From contig JAGHCC010000267.1 in the NCBI GenBank assembly GCA_021160685.1, positions 1 through 5,672 on the forward strand: a stretch of DNA of 5,672 bases, read 5' to 3'. Below the pieces are notes generated by a model. That model searched no databases. It saw nothing but the letters and a program-made list of their open reading frames with translations, and was not told where the DNA came from. The stretch comes from Desulfobulbaceae bacterium. Lineage in GTDB: Bacteria; Desulfobacterota; Desulfobulbia; Desulfobulbales; SURF-16. The translations under genes and the position numbers were made by a program. This document shows, one piece after another, positions 1 through 5,672 of the stretch (its first letter is position 1; each line of letters begins with the position of its first letter).

Positions 1-1164
1 GACTCGGGCTTGGCGGCACTTGATAGCCACCCGAATGTCGAACTACGCATTTTCAACCCGATTGATCGCACTGGGTGGAGGGCCTGGAATTCACTGACCG
101 ATTTCAGTCGGATCAATCGCCGTATGCATAATAAGACCTTCACGGTCGATAACCAGTTCACGATCATTGGCGGACGCAATATTGCCGCAGAGTATTTCGG
201 GGCCCGGCAGGATGCCAATTTCGGTGATGCCGACATCCTTGCAATTGGTCCTGTGGTCAAGGATGTTTCAAAACAATTTGATACTTACTGGAATGATCAG
301 TTCGCGCTACCGACACCGGCAATCATCGATGTGCCGGAAGATCCCGATGCGGCCATGAAAGCACTGAGAGGCTGGATTAAAAATACCAAAGAAAACCTCG
401 AAAACACCCGCTATGCCGATGTGCTGACCAAGTCCATATTCGAAATTATTGAAGTGGACGACAGCGACTATACCTGGGCACCGTATCAACTCGTTTACGA
501 CTCGCCCAAAAAGGCCCGCGATGAAAATCTGAAACCTGATGAATCGATTATTCCACCGCTTGTCGCAGCCATTGATGAGGCCGAAAAAGAGTTGATCATC
601 ATTTCGCCGTATTTTATTCCAACCAAAAAGGCCATCGACAGATTGGGAGACCTGGTGGACCGCGGCGTCGATGTCATTATCATTACGAATTCGCTTGCGT
701 CTAATAATCATGCAGTGGTCCACTCCGGGTACGCGCCGACCAGGAAACCGTTAATCCAGAGAGGTGTGCGTATCTATGAAGTCAGGCCGGATTCCGGTGT
801 TGTCAGTGCAAAGGAAACCGGCAACACCAGGGCGGAATCGAACCTGCATACCAAGGCGTTCATCGTCGACCGCAATGTCATGTTCCTGGGTTCATTCAAC
901 TGGGATCCGCGTTCCGCTTACATCAATACGGAACTCGGGGTCATCATCGAATCACCGGTCATGGCCGGCACTGCTGCAGCCCTGGTTGACAAAAAACTGT
1001 CAACGGCCACCTACCAGGTGATCGTTAATGAGGATGGTTGGCTCAGATGGATCTCCCGGGAGGATGGTCAGGAAAAAGTGTATGAAAGGGAGCCTGAGAC
1101 CGGCTTCTGGAAACGTTTTACGACTGGTTTAATGGGACTTCTACCCCTCGACAGCCAGCTGTAA
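1..1164 (+). CDS. Phospholipase D family protein, cardiolipin synthase (ClsC/YmdC-like), 5'-truncated by window edge
   Basis: The reading frame is open from base 1, so the true start is upstream. The first possible internal start, TTG at base 10, is not a credible start. The window shows 387 residues, against roughly 470 for E. coli ClsC. Counting from the first codon here, there are two HxKxxxxD motifs: H43-K45-D50, followed by GGRN, and H283-K285-D290, followed by GSFNWDPRS. Two HKD motifs form the single active site of the phospholipase D superfamily through a phosphohistidine intermediate. The C-terminal tail, ending LLPLDSQL, is typical of the YmdC-type branch. The likely role is cardiolipin formation at the inner membrane by phosphatidyl transfer. 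E. coli ClsC works with the partner YmdB; no such partner is seen here, though upstream sequence is missing. Family assignment is firm; the exact substrate is inferred. Confidence 0.9.
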   Translation, partial: DSGLAALDSHPNVELRIFNPIDRTGWRAWNSLTDFSRINRRMHNKTFTVDNQFTIIGGRNIAAEYFGARQDANFGDADILAIGPVVKDVSKQFDTYWNDQFALPTPAIIDVPEDPDAAMKALRGWIKNTKENLENTRYADVLTKSIFEIIEVDDSDYTWAPYQLVYDSPKKARDENLKPDESIIPPLVAAIDEAEKELIIISPYFIPTKKAIDRLGDLVDRGVDVIIITNSLASNNHAVVHSGYAPTRKPLIQRGVRIYEVRPDSGVVSAKETGNTRAESNLHTKAFIVDRNVMFLGSFNWDPRSAYINTELGVIIESPVMAGTAAALVDKKLSTATYQVIVNEDGWLRWISREDGQEKVYEREPETGFWKRFTTGLMGLLPLDSQL

Positions 1165-1187
1165 AGCAGAAAGACGTTACAGCTTTT
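1157..1187 (+). terminator. Possible weak terminator hairpin overlapping the stop codon of the phospholipase D gene
   Basis: AGCTGTAA (1157-1164) and TTACAGCT (1177-1184) form a perfect 8-bp inverted repeat around a 12-base loop. It is followed by TTT and a mixed AGTTTG run. The left arm contains the last codon and the TAA stop. Only three of the eight pairs are G-C, the loop is long and the T tract is short, so this would be a weak intrinsic terminator. It could be chance. Confidence 0.4.
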
Positions 1188-1227
1188 AGTTTGAAATCTT
1201 ACGCCCTAAACAACCAACACACAACAC

Positions 1228-1259
1228 CGGCTATCAGAGCAATCGTGCCCTGATAGCCG
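1228..1259 (+). promoter_or_regulatory. Strong hairpin in the leader of the VWA-OmpA gene
   Basis: CGGCTATCAG (1228-1237) pairs perfectly with CTGATAGCCG (1250-1259). Inside, after one A-C mismatch, GCA (1239-1241) pairs with TGC (1246-1248) around an ATCG loop. The hairpin ends 19 bases before the GGAG ribosome binding site of the downstream gene. No T tract follows on either strand; the + side continues A-rich. A 5' UTR structure that protects the mRNA or modulates translation, or a dyad operator, therefore fits better than an intrinsic terminator. The pairing is directly visible; the function is inferred. Confidence 0.55.
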
Positions 1260-1278
1260 AAAAATGAAAAATAAAAAT

Positions 1279-1282
1279 GGAG
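1279..1282 (+). promoter_or_regulatory. Ribosome binding site that decides the VWA-OmpA start
   Basis: GGAG lies 8 bases before the ATG at 1291. The in-frame ATG at 1264 has only hairpin sequence ahead of it and no Shine-Dalgarno match. Starting at 1291 also gives a normal signal peptide beginning MKQAKTAR. Confidence 0.75.
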
Positions 1283-1290
1283 AAAATGCG

Positions 1291-2361
1291 ATGAAACAAG
1301 CAAAAACTGCAAGAACACTCGTGGCTGTCTGCGCTCTTTTTCTGGGGATTATGACAACCTCCGCCTCGGCTGCCGAGGTAATCATGAGCGTAGAGAAGGT
1401 CTTTGAAAAAACAGTAGACAACGTAGTTGTTCTTTTTGACTCTTCCAGTTCCATGACGAAAACATATGGCGATACCACCATGAACCGCCTTGAAGCGGAA
1501 CGTAAAGTATTGAACCAAGCGAACATGACACTGCCCGATCTGGACTGGAACATAGGATTTTACTCGTTCACTCCCAAGGCGGGTTCAGACACAGCTCCTT
1601 TCAAAACTATTTCCCCCATGGCGCCGTACAGCAAAGAATCTGTTGCCAAGGCCATTGAGGCTTTGCCTGCCAAGGCCAGTGGGCCGACACTGCTTCAGAA
1701 CGCCTTGGTGGAACTTGATCCCATCCTGGCCGGCTTGAAGGGAAAAACCTCAATCCTGATTTTCACGGACGGCACCTACTCCAAGAAGGAAAACACTAAG
1801 ACAGCACTTTCACTGGCCAAAGAACTCGAACAAAAATATGACATCTGTATTTGCGCGGTCAGCAGTGCCACCGGAGAAAAGGAAGAGAAACTTCTCAAGG
1901 CAATGTCTGAACTTAATGATTGCTCCCTGGTGATTCCCTTTTTCGATCTGCTGAATAATCCCGGATACACTACAGGCGCACTGTACAGGGTTATTCAAAA
2001 AGTTGTTACCGTTGATATCAAGGACGGTATCTTTTTTGAATTTAACAAGTTTGACTTGCAGCCGCAGTACCGTGAAAGGGTGTTGGTTCTGGCTAAATTT
2101 ATCGATTCGCATCCAAAGGTGCGGGTAACCCTGGCAGGATATACCGATGGTGTGGGCAGCGAAGGATACAACATGGAACTTTCCAGAAAACGTACTGAAT
2201 CTGTGGCCACGTTACTGCTGGAAAACAGCAATATCGATCCGAATCTTATTACTCTGCAATGGTACGGCAAGGCAGATCCGATTGCCACCAATGATACTGA
2301 GATGGGTCGTACTTTGAACAGGCGGGTCAGCGTTATCCTTACCGCATCCGCATCCAAGTAA
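1291..2361 (+). CDS. Secreted von Willebrand factor A / OmpA-like peptidoglycan-binding protein
   Basis: The protein has 356 residues from the ATG at 1291, chosen for its GGAG site; an alternative ATG at 1264 adds 9 residues. Residues 1-27 are a Sec signal peptide: a basic start, a hydrophobic stretch around 10-21, and an ASA cleavage motif before A28. There is no lipobox. Residues about 44-215 form a VWA domain with a metal-site motif D50-x-S52-x-S54, a candidate third ligand at T133, and TDG with D160. C186, C188 and C211 lie in its later part and could form a disulfide in the periplasm. Residues about 245-352 are an OmpA C-terminal domain. D286 and R301, 15 apart, match the diaminopimelate-binding pair of the family, and NRRVSVIL closes the domain. 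The usual GHTD motif reads GYTD here. The predicted role is a periplasmic protein bound to peptidoglycan that presents a metal-dependent protein-binding module. The ligand is unknown. No beta-barrel or extra membrane segment is visible. Confidence 0.88.
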   Translation: MKQAKTARTLVAVCALFLGIMTTSASAAEVIMSVEKVFEKTVDNVVVLFDSSSSMTKTYGDTTMNRLEAERKVLNQANMTLPDLDWNIGFYSFTPKAGSDTAPFKTISPMAPYSKESVAKAIEALPAKASGPTLLQNALVELDPILAGLKGKTSILIFTDGTYSKKENTKTALSLAKELEQKYDICICAVSSATGEKEEKLLKAMSELNDCSLVIPFFDLLNNPGYTTGALYRVIQKVVTVDIKDGIFFEFNKFDLQPQYRERVLVLAKFIDSHPKVRVTLAGYTDGVGSEGYNMELSRKRTESVATLLLENSNIDPNLITLQWYGKADPIATNDTEMGRTLNRRVSVILTASASK

Positions 2362-2402
2362 GAAATCGGCACACTTGTTCAACAAATATTTTCGCATCAA
2401 CT

Positions 2403-2439
2403 CCCCCGGTCAAGAGAGAAACGCTCTTTTGATCGGGGG
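2403..2439 (+). terminator. 16-bp stem-loop in the convergent gap, probable 3' end of the VWA-OmpA transcript
   Basis: Arms 2403-2418 and 2424-2439 pair over 16 consecutive positions around a 5-base AAACG loop, starting with five C-G pairs. Two pairs (G2409-T2433 and G2414-T2428) are G-U wobbles in the + transcript. In the minus transcript the same positions become A-C mismatches, so the structure is more stable in + RNA. It lies 41 bases past the VWA-OmpA stop codon and 36 bases past the stop of the opposing aminotransferase gene. Neither side has a clean T tract, so it may act as a 3' stabiliser or a non-canonical terminator rather than a classic intrinsic one. Confidence 0.65.
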
Positions 2440-2475
2440 TACATCAATACTTATAATAAAACTGCGCGATAACGA

Positions 2476-3684
2476 TCAGGCTAACTTAGCAATCGCTTCC
2501 TTCAACCTGTTCATTCCTTCCTTGATATTGTCCATTGAAGAGGCAAAAGAAAACCTGACAAACTCATCCGCCCCAAAGGCCGCCCCAGGAACAGTGGCCA
2601 TGAAACTCTCTTCCAGAAGATAGGCGCTCATCTCGACAGAACCGTTTATCTTCTTCCCGCCCACGGATTTGCCGTAATAGGCAGACATATTCGGAAAAAC
2701 ATAAAAAGCCCCATTTGGCGTCACACAGGAAATATTATCAATGGACAGCAGTTCACTGAGAATATATTCACGCCGTGGCAAAAACGATTCTTTCATCATG
2801 ATCGGAAAATCTTGCGGTCCGGAAACCGCTGCCAAGGCAGCCTTCTGCGCAATCGAAGAGGCATTCGAGGTTGACTGGCTCTGAATCTTATTCATGGAGG
2901 CGATGATATGTTTGGGCCCAAGGGTATAACCGATGCGCCAGCCGGTCATGGCAAATGATTTGGATACACCGTTTAAAATAAGAGTCTGCTCTTTTAATTT
3001 CGGATCAACATCAAGAACATGGGGAACAGGGCCTTCATCAAAAACAATGGTGTCATAGATATCATCAGAGATCACCGCCCAACCATTCTTCAGAGCCATG
3101 TTCCCGACCGCGTCAAGAGCATTCTTTGAAAAAATAGCGCCGGTGGGATTTGACGGGCTGTTCAGGATGATGCCTTTGGTTTTGTCTGTAGCATATTGTT
3201 CAAGAAGTTCGGCGGACAAATCAAAATTATTTTCCTCGGGCAGGGGGACCAGAACAGGGGTGGCGCCGGCCAGCAGAACGATGGGCGGATAGGATACCCA
3301 ATACGGAGTTGGAATCAGGACTTCATCACCCGGGCCGAAAAGGGCCTGGGCCATATTGTAAAGGCCGTGCTTGCCGCCGCAGCTGACCTGAACCTGATCT
3401 GGTTCATAATCCCAGCCTTTATCATCGGCAAAGCGTTTGACAATGGCTTCACGGAGCTCGATGATTCCCGGCACCGCAGTGTAGCGGGTGAATCCTTCGT
3501 CAATTGCCGCCTTGCCTGCCTCACATACATGAGCAGGCGTATCAAAATCCGGTTCACCGACACTGAAATTCAAAATATCCGCCCCGGCCGCTTTCATGGC
3601 CTTGGCCTTGGCATTGACTGCCAGCGTGGGTGAAGGTTTGATCTGCTGCATTCTTTCAGCCAATTTGATAATTTCTGAACCCAT
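2476..3684 (-). CDS. Class I PLP-dependent aspartate aminotransferase
   Basis: The protein has 402 residues, the normal length for fold-type I class I/II aminotransferases. It reads from ATG at 3684 to TGA. The SVGEPDFDTP block (41-50) and RYTAVPG (67-73) are typical of the subgroup that includes Thermus aspartate aminotransferase. Cofactor residues are all in place: N179 in NPTG, D207 and Y210 in SDDIYD, the Schiff-base lysine K242 in SKSFAMTGWRIG with R250, and R377 in FVRFSF for the substrate alpha-carboxylate. K105 in GGKHGLYN matches by position the lysine that helps bind the acidic side chain in Thermus-type enzymes, favouring aspartate/glutamate exchange; prephenate could be a second substrate. 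The enzyme is cytosolic. It is not the ArgD acetylornithine aminotransferase, which belongs to class III, despite sitting near argC. It is the last gene of the argC-truA cluster, 61 bases after truA. Confidence 0.92.
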   Translation of the reverse strand: MGSEIIKLAERMQQIKPSPTLAVNAKAKAMKAAGADILNFSVGEPDFDTPAHVCEAGKAAIDEGFTRYTAVPGIIELREAIVKRFADDKGWDYEPDQVQVSCGGKHGLYNMAQALFGPGDEVLIPTPYWVSYPPIVLLAGATPVLVPLPEENNFDLSAELLEQYATDKTKGIILNSPSNPTGAIFSKNALDAVGNMALKNGWAVISDDIYDTIVFDEGPVPHVLDVDPKLKEQTLILNGVSKSFAMTGWRIGYTLGPKHIIASMNKIQSQSTSNASSIAQKAALAAVSGPQDFPIMMKESFLPRREYILSELLSIDNISCVTPNGAFYVFPNMSAYYGKSVGGKKINGSVEMSAYLLEESFMATVPGAAFGADEFVRFSFASSMDNIKEGMNRLKEAIAKLA

Positions 3685-3691
3685 TGTCCTG

Positions 3692-3695
3692 TCCT
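3692..3695 (-). promoter_or_regulatory. Ribosome binding site of the aminotransferase gene
   Basis: On the minus strand AGGA lies 7 bases before the ATG at 3684. A second AGGA sits only 2 bases before it, too close to be the main site. The match supports the chosen start and shows that this gene can be translated independently of truA. Confidence 0.65.
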
Positions 3696-3745
3696 ATTCT
3701 GTTTTTTTATTTGAAAATGGCAGGTCTTATTGAGCCTACCGAACC

Positions 3746-4504
3746 TTAATAAAAAACCTCACGTAAAAAAAGACCACTTGCCGGCGCCGTGGGACCGGCC
3801 GCTGATCTGTCCCTTGCCGCTACAATATCTCTAAAACCGTTCACCGTCAACCTTGCCTTACCAATTTCGAGAAGGGTACCAACAATATTTCTCACCATAT
3901 GGCGCAAAAAGCCGTCACCATGGATTGTAAAACAGAGACGAGTTGCATCCGTTCGTTGAAAAGAGGCTGAATAGATCTCACGCACTGCCCCCCTGCCCGG
4001 CAAAGCGGGGTCCCTGGAACCAGCCGCCTCAAAACTTGAAAAATCATGTCTGCCAAGAATAAAAGGCAGACATTTTTCCATGCTGACGACATCAAGAAAC
4101 GTTTTGACATGAGTGCTGTAAAGACGCCTGGTGGGCAACATGACCCCACCAATATCCATCCGGTAGAAATAGCACTTGCCCGTGGCGCTGCGTCGGGCAT
4201 GAAAGGAAGGGTCCGCCTCTTCGACAGCGAGAATCCGGATATCATCTTCCAGCAAACTGTTCAGCCCGGCCATGAAGCCTGGACAGGGAATTTGCGAGGC
4301 CGTCGTAAAATTGGCCACCATTCCTAAAGCGTGGACACCGGCATCCGTGCGGCCGGCGCCATGAAGAACGATCTCCTCGCGGGTCATGACGGCAATTTTT
4401 TTTTCAAGCGAGCCTTGAATCGTCGATTGATCCGGCTGACGCTGCCAGCCGGAATAATGCGTGCCGTCAAAGGCGATGGTCAATTTAATATTACGACTTG
4501 TCAC
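3746..4504 (-). CDS. truA: tRNA pseudouridine synthase A
   Basis: The protein has 252 residues, close to the family norm. TruA converts uridines 38-40 in the anticodon stem-loop of many tRNAs to pseudouridine; it is cytosolic and acts as a homodimer. The N-terminal RNIKLTIAFDGTHYSGWQRQ block is diagnostic. The catalytic aspartate is D54 in GAGRTDAGVHA. FHARRSATGKCYFYR (101-115), HDFSSFE (153-159) and GFLRHMVRNIVGT (198-210) are the other conserved blocks. The start is GTG at 4504, overlapping the TGA stop of argC as GTGA. No good Shine-Dalgarno sequence precedes it, which implies translational coupling to argC. The next methionine, M40, would remove the conserved N-terminus, so the GTG start is well supported. 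All expected key residues are present. Confidence 0.95.
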   Translation of the reverse strand: MTSRNIKLTIAFDGTHYSGWQRQPDQSTIQGSLEKKIAVMTREEIVLHGAGRTDAGVHALGMVANFTTASQIPCPGFMAGLNSLLEDDIRILAVEEADPSFHARRSATGKCYFYRMDIGGVMLPTRRLYSTHVKTFLDVVSMEKCLPFILGRHDFSSFEAAGSRDPALPGRGAVREIYSASFQRTDATRLCFTIHGDGFLRHMVRNIVGTLLEIGKARLTVNGFRDIVAARDRSAAGPTAPASGLFLREVFY

Positions 4505-5541
4505 GGAAACAGAGGAATATGCTTTAAACCGAGATCTTCAGGAAAAGAGCAGAGCAGGTTCATATTCTGGACGGCCTGACCAGCTGCCCCCTTCACAACA
4601 TTATCAATGGCCGAGACGACCACGATACGTCCGGTCCTTGCATCGACCTTACAACCGATATCACAAAAATTGCTGCCCCGGACAAACTGGGTTGCCGGGA
4701 ACGAACCGGGCTCACACATCCGGACAAAAGGCTCATCCGCATAAAAATCGGCGTACAGTTGATCTACATCATTCTGACTGATTTCTTTTGACGTGGAAGC
4801 ATAAATGGTACTGAGAATACCACGGGAAATGGGCAGCAGATGAGGAACAAAGGTGACGTTGACATCCTCCCGGTTGCACAACAGACCGATCTCCTGCTCG
4901 ATCTCCGGAGTATGCCTGTGTTCACCCACCTTATAGGCGCGAAAGCCATCGGCAACCTCGCAAAACAGGGTCGCGGTGTTAGCGCTGCGTCCAGCCCCGG
5001 TTGTTCCGGATTTCGAGTCGATGATAATGGTCTGTGGATCAATGAGATGATTTTTCAAAAGTGGGGCAAGACCGAGAATAACACTGGTTGGATAGCAGCC
5101 GGGATTCGCCACCAGACGGGAGCCGGCAATCCGTTCGCGATAGAGTTCCGGCAGACCGTAAACCGCCTCGCCAAGATAATTTTGCGCCGTATGGGTCTGA
5201 TACCACTGTTCGTAAACCCCCGCATCATGAATACGAAAATCAGCGCTCAGATCAACCACCTTTTTCCCGGCCTCAAGCAGGACGGGGACAAAATTCATGG
5301 CGGTCTGATGGGGTACAGCGAGAAAAAAGAAATCAGCACGTTGTGCCAGATCCTCCATCTGAACATCTTCACAGACAAGATCAACTATTCCCCTCAGATT
5401 CGGGAACACTTGGGACAGGGGTTGCCCCGCATACTGTCTGGAGGTGGCCAGACTTAACTCCACCTCCGGATGATGGTAGAGAATCCGCGCCAGTTCAACC
5501 CCGGTATAGCCCGAAGCGCCGACAATTCCGACTCGTATCAT
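4501..5541 (-). CDS. argC: N-acetyl-gamma-glutamyl-phosphate reductase
   Basis: The protein has 346 residues, full length for the long (type 1) ArgC. It catalyses NADPH-dependent reduction of N-acetylglutamyl phosphate to the semialdehyde, the third step of arginine/ornithine synthesis, in the cytosol. The N-terminal Rossmann motif GIVGASGYTGVEL (5-17) binds the cofactor. The catalytic cysteine is C149 in ANPGCYPT. SGTTGAGR (178-185), GEHRHTPEI (206-214, containing the conserved histidine) and VPHLLPISRG (232-241) follow, and KGAAGQAVQNMN (318-329) ends the catalytic half. The ATG at 5541 has an AAGGTG site 8 bases upstream. The gene overlaps truA by four bases and is probably the first gene of this cluster within the window. 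No other arginine gene is visible; genes upstream lie outside. Confidence 0.96.
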   Translation of the reverse strand: MIRVGIVGASGYTGVELARILYHHPEVELSLATSRQYAGQPLSQVFPNLRGIVDLVCEDVQMEDLAQRADFFFLAVPHQTAMNFVPVLLEAGKKVVDLSADFRIHDAGVYEQWYQTHTAQNYLGEAVYGLPELYRERIAGSRLVANPGCYPTSVILGLAPLLKNHLIDPQTIIIDSKSGTTGAGRSANTATLFCEVADGFRAYKVGEHRHTPEIEQEIGLLCNREDVNVTFVPHLLPISRGILSTIYASTSKEISQNDVDQLYADFYADEPFVRMCEPGSFPATQFVRGSNFCDIGCKVDARTGRIVVVSAIDNVVKGAAGQAVQNMNLLCSFPEDLGLKHIPLFP

Positions 5542-5549
5542 AAATATTT

Positions 5550-5555
5550 CACCTT
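5550..5555 (-). promoter_or_regulatory. Ribosome binding site of argC
   Basis: Minus-strand AAGGTG is 8 bases before the argC ATG. It is immediately preceded by seven T residues (A run at 5556-5562 on +), leaving the site in an unstructured A/T-rich context. Confidence 0.75.
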
Positions 5556-5572
5556 AAAAAAATTTGTATCTG

Positions 5573-5586
5573 CATCAAAGATGATG
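5573..5586 (-). other. Short inverted repeat in the argC leader
   Basis: CATCA (5573-5577) and TGATG (5582-5586) pair around a 4-base spacer, with an alternative register of CATC/GATG around three bases. It sits 31 bases before the argC start. It could be part of an operator or a small leader hairpin. It is short enough to be chance, and the T run that follows on the minus strand is about ten bases away, so I do not call it a terminator. Confidence 0.3.
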
Positions 5587-5600
5587 AATCCGTTTTGCCC

Positions 5601-5672
5601 CTTTGAACCTTTGAACCTTTGAACCTTTGAACCTTTGAACCTCTGAACCTCTGAACCTCTGAACCTCTGAAC
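5601..5672. repeat. Tandem octamer array upstream of argC, running off the window edge
   Basis: Nine uninterrupted 8-base units fill bases 5601-5672: five copies of CTTTGAAC followed by four copies of CTCTGAAC. On the argC-sense strand these read GTTCAAAG and GTTCAGAG. The two blocks differ by one T/C change at the third position, and every unit within a block is identical. The array begins 60 bases from the argC start codon and continues to the last base, so its full length is unknown. Such perfect arrays usually expand and contract by slippage. It may lie in the argC promoter or leader, or simply in the spacer to the next gene upstream. Confidence 0.95.

Noticed and set aside
307..723. 138-codon minus-strand frame within the phospholipase D gene
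   Set aside because: It is fully antisense to a gene with intact HKD motifs, and its translation resembles no family I know.
1264..1290. Upstream ATG start for the VWA-OmpA protein
   Set aside because: No ribosome binding site precedes it, and it would add nine hydrophilic residues before an otherwise normal signal peptide.
1330..1332. Lipoprotein cysteine in the signal peptide (C14)
   Set aside because: The preceding residues VAV do not fit a lipobox, and an ASA signal peptidase I site follows further on.
2375..2385. TTGTT-C-AACAA palindrome after the VWA-OmpA stop
   Set aside because: Five A/T-rich pairs around one base cannot form a stable hairpin, and nothing nearby suggests an operator.
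2375..2623. 82-codon + strand frame starting in the convergent gap
   Set aside because: It runs through the stem-loop and into the antisense of the aminotransferase C-terminus, with no recognisable product.
3196..3633. 145-codon + strand frame opposite the aminotransferase
   Set aside because: Shadow of the well-supported minus-strand aminotransferase; no Shine-Dalgarno logic or domain.
3685..3745. Attenuator or promoter in the truA-aminotransferase gap
   Set aside because: Only a 6-bp stem with a G-U pair and a 10-base loop is visible, and no paired -35/-10 elements convinced me.
4840..5543. Long open frames on the + strand (4840-5457, 205 codons; 5088-5543, 151 codons)
   Set aside because: They lie antisense to argC, which has a full set of catalytic motifs. 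Their translations show no recognisable domain and look like low-complexity shadows.
5573..5592. ArgR operator (ARG box) in the argC leader
   Set aside because: An ATTCAT-like half site and a short dyad are present, but the spacing and the other half do not match the 18-base ARG box pattern.
5601..5672. CRISPR array
   Set aside because: Units are 8 bases, directly abutting and without spacers, so this is a simple tandem repeat.

Overview
The window reads as ordinary chromosome from a Gram-negative bacterium. A signal-peptide-bearing von Willebrand A/OmpA protein implies an outer membrane and a peptidoglycan layer. Base composition is close to balanced. The protein styles and the argC-truA neighbourhood suggest a deltaproteobacterial (Desulfobacterota-like) lineage, but this is an impression from sequence, not a search result. 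No mobile element, CRISPR array, tRNA or rRNA gene is visible.

Layout. Bases 1-1164 (+) hold the C-terminal portion of a phospholipase D/cardiolipin synthase protein with two HKD motifs; its N-terminus lies off the left edge. A short gap holds two inverted repeats: one spans the stop codon of that gene and may be a weak terminator, the other is a strong hairpin just ahead of the next ribosome binding site. Bases 1291-2361 (+) encode a secreted protein with an N-terminal VWA domain and a C-terminal OmpA-like peptidoglycan-binding domain. A 114-base convergent gap carries a 16-bp stem-loop.

The right half is a three-gene minus-strand cluster, read right to left. argC (arginine biosynthesis) overlaps truA (tRNA pseudouridine synthase) by a GTGA junction. 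After 61 bases comes a class I PLP aminotransferase of aspartate aminotransferase type. The three are probably co-transcribed from upstream of argC. The leader region of argC ends in a perfect tandem array of 8-base units that runs off the right edge.

How the genes fit together. ArgC and the aspartate aminotransferase both act in amino acid metabolism linked to glutamate, while TruA modifies tRNA, so the cluster is a growth/housekeeping set rather than one pathway. The two left-hand genes both concern the cell envelope (phospholipid synthesis and a peptidoglycan-anchored periplasmic protein), but the hairpins between them suggest separate transcription units. I see no convincing new multi-gene system. 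The most unusual items are the octamer array upstream of argC, the VWA-OmpA protein with its 5' hairpin, and the strand-asymmetric stem-loop in the convergent gap.
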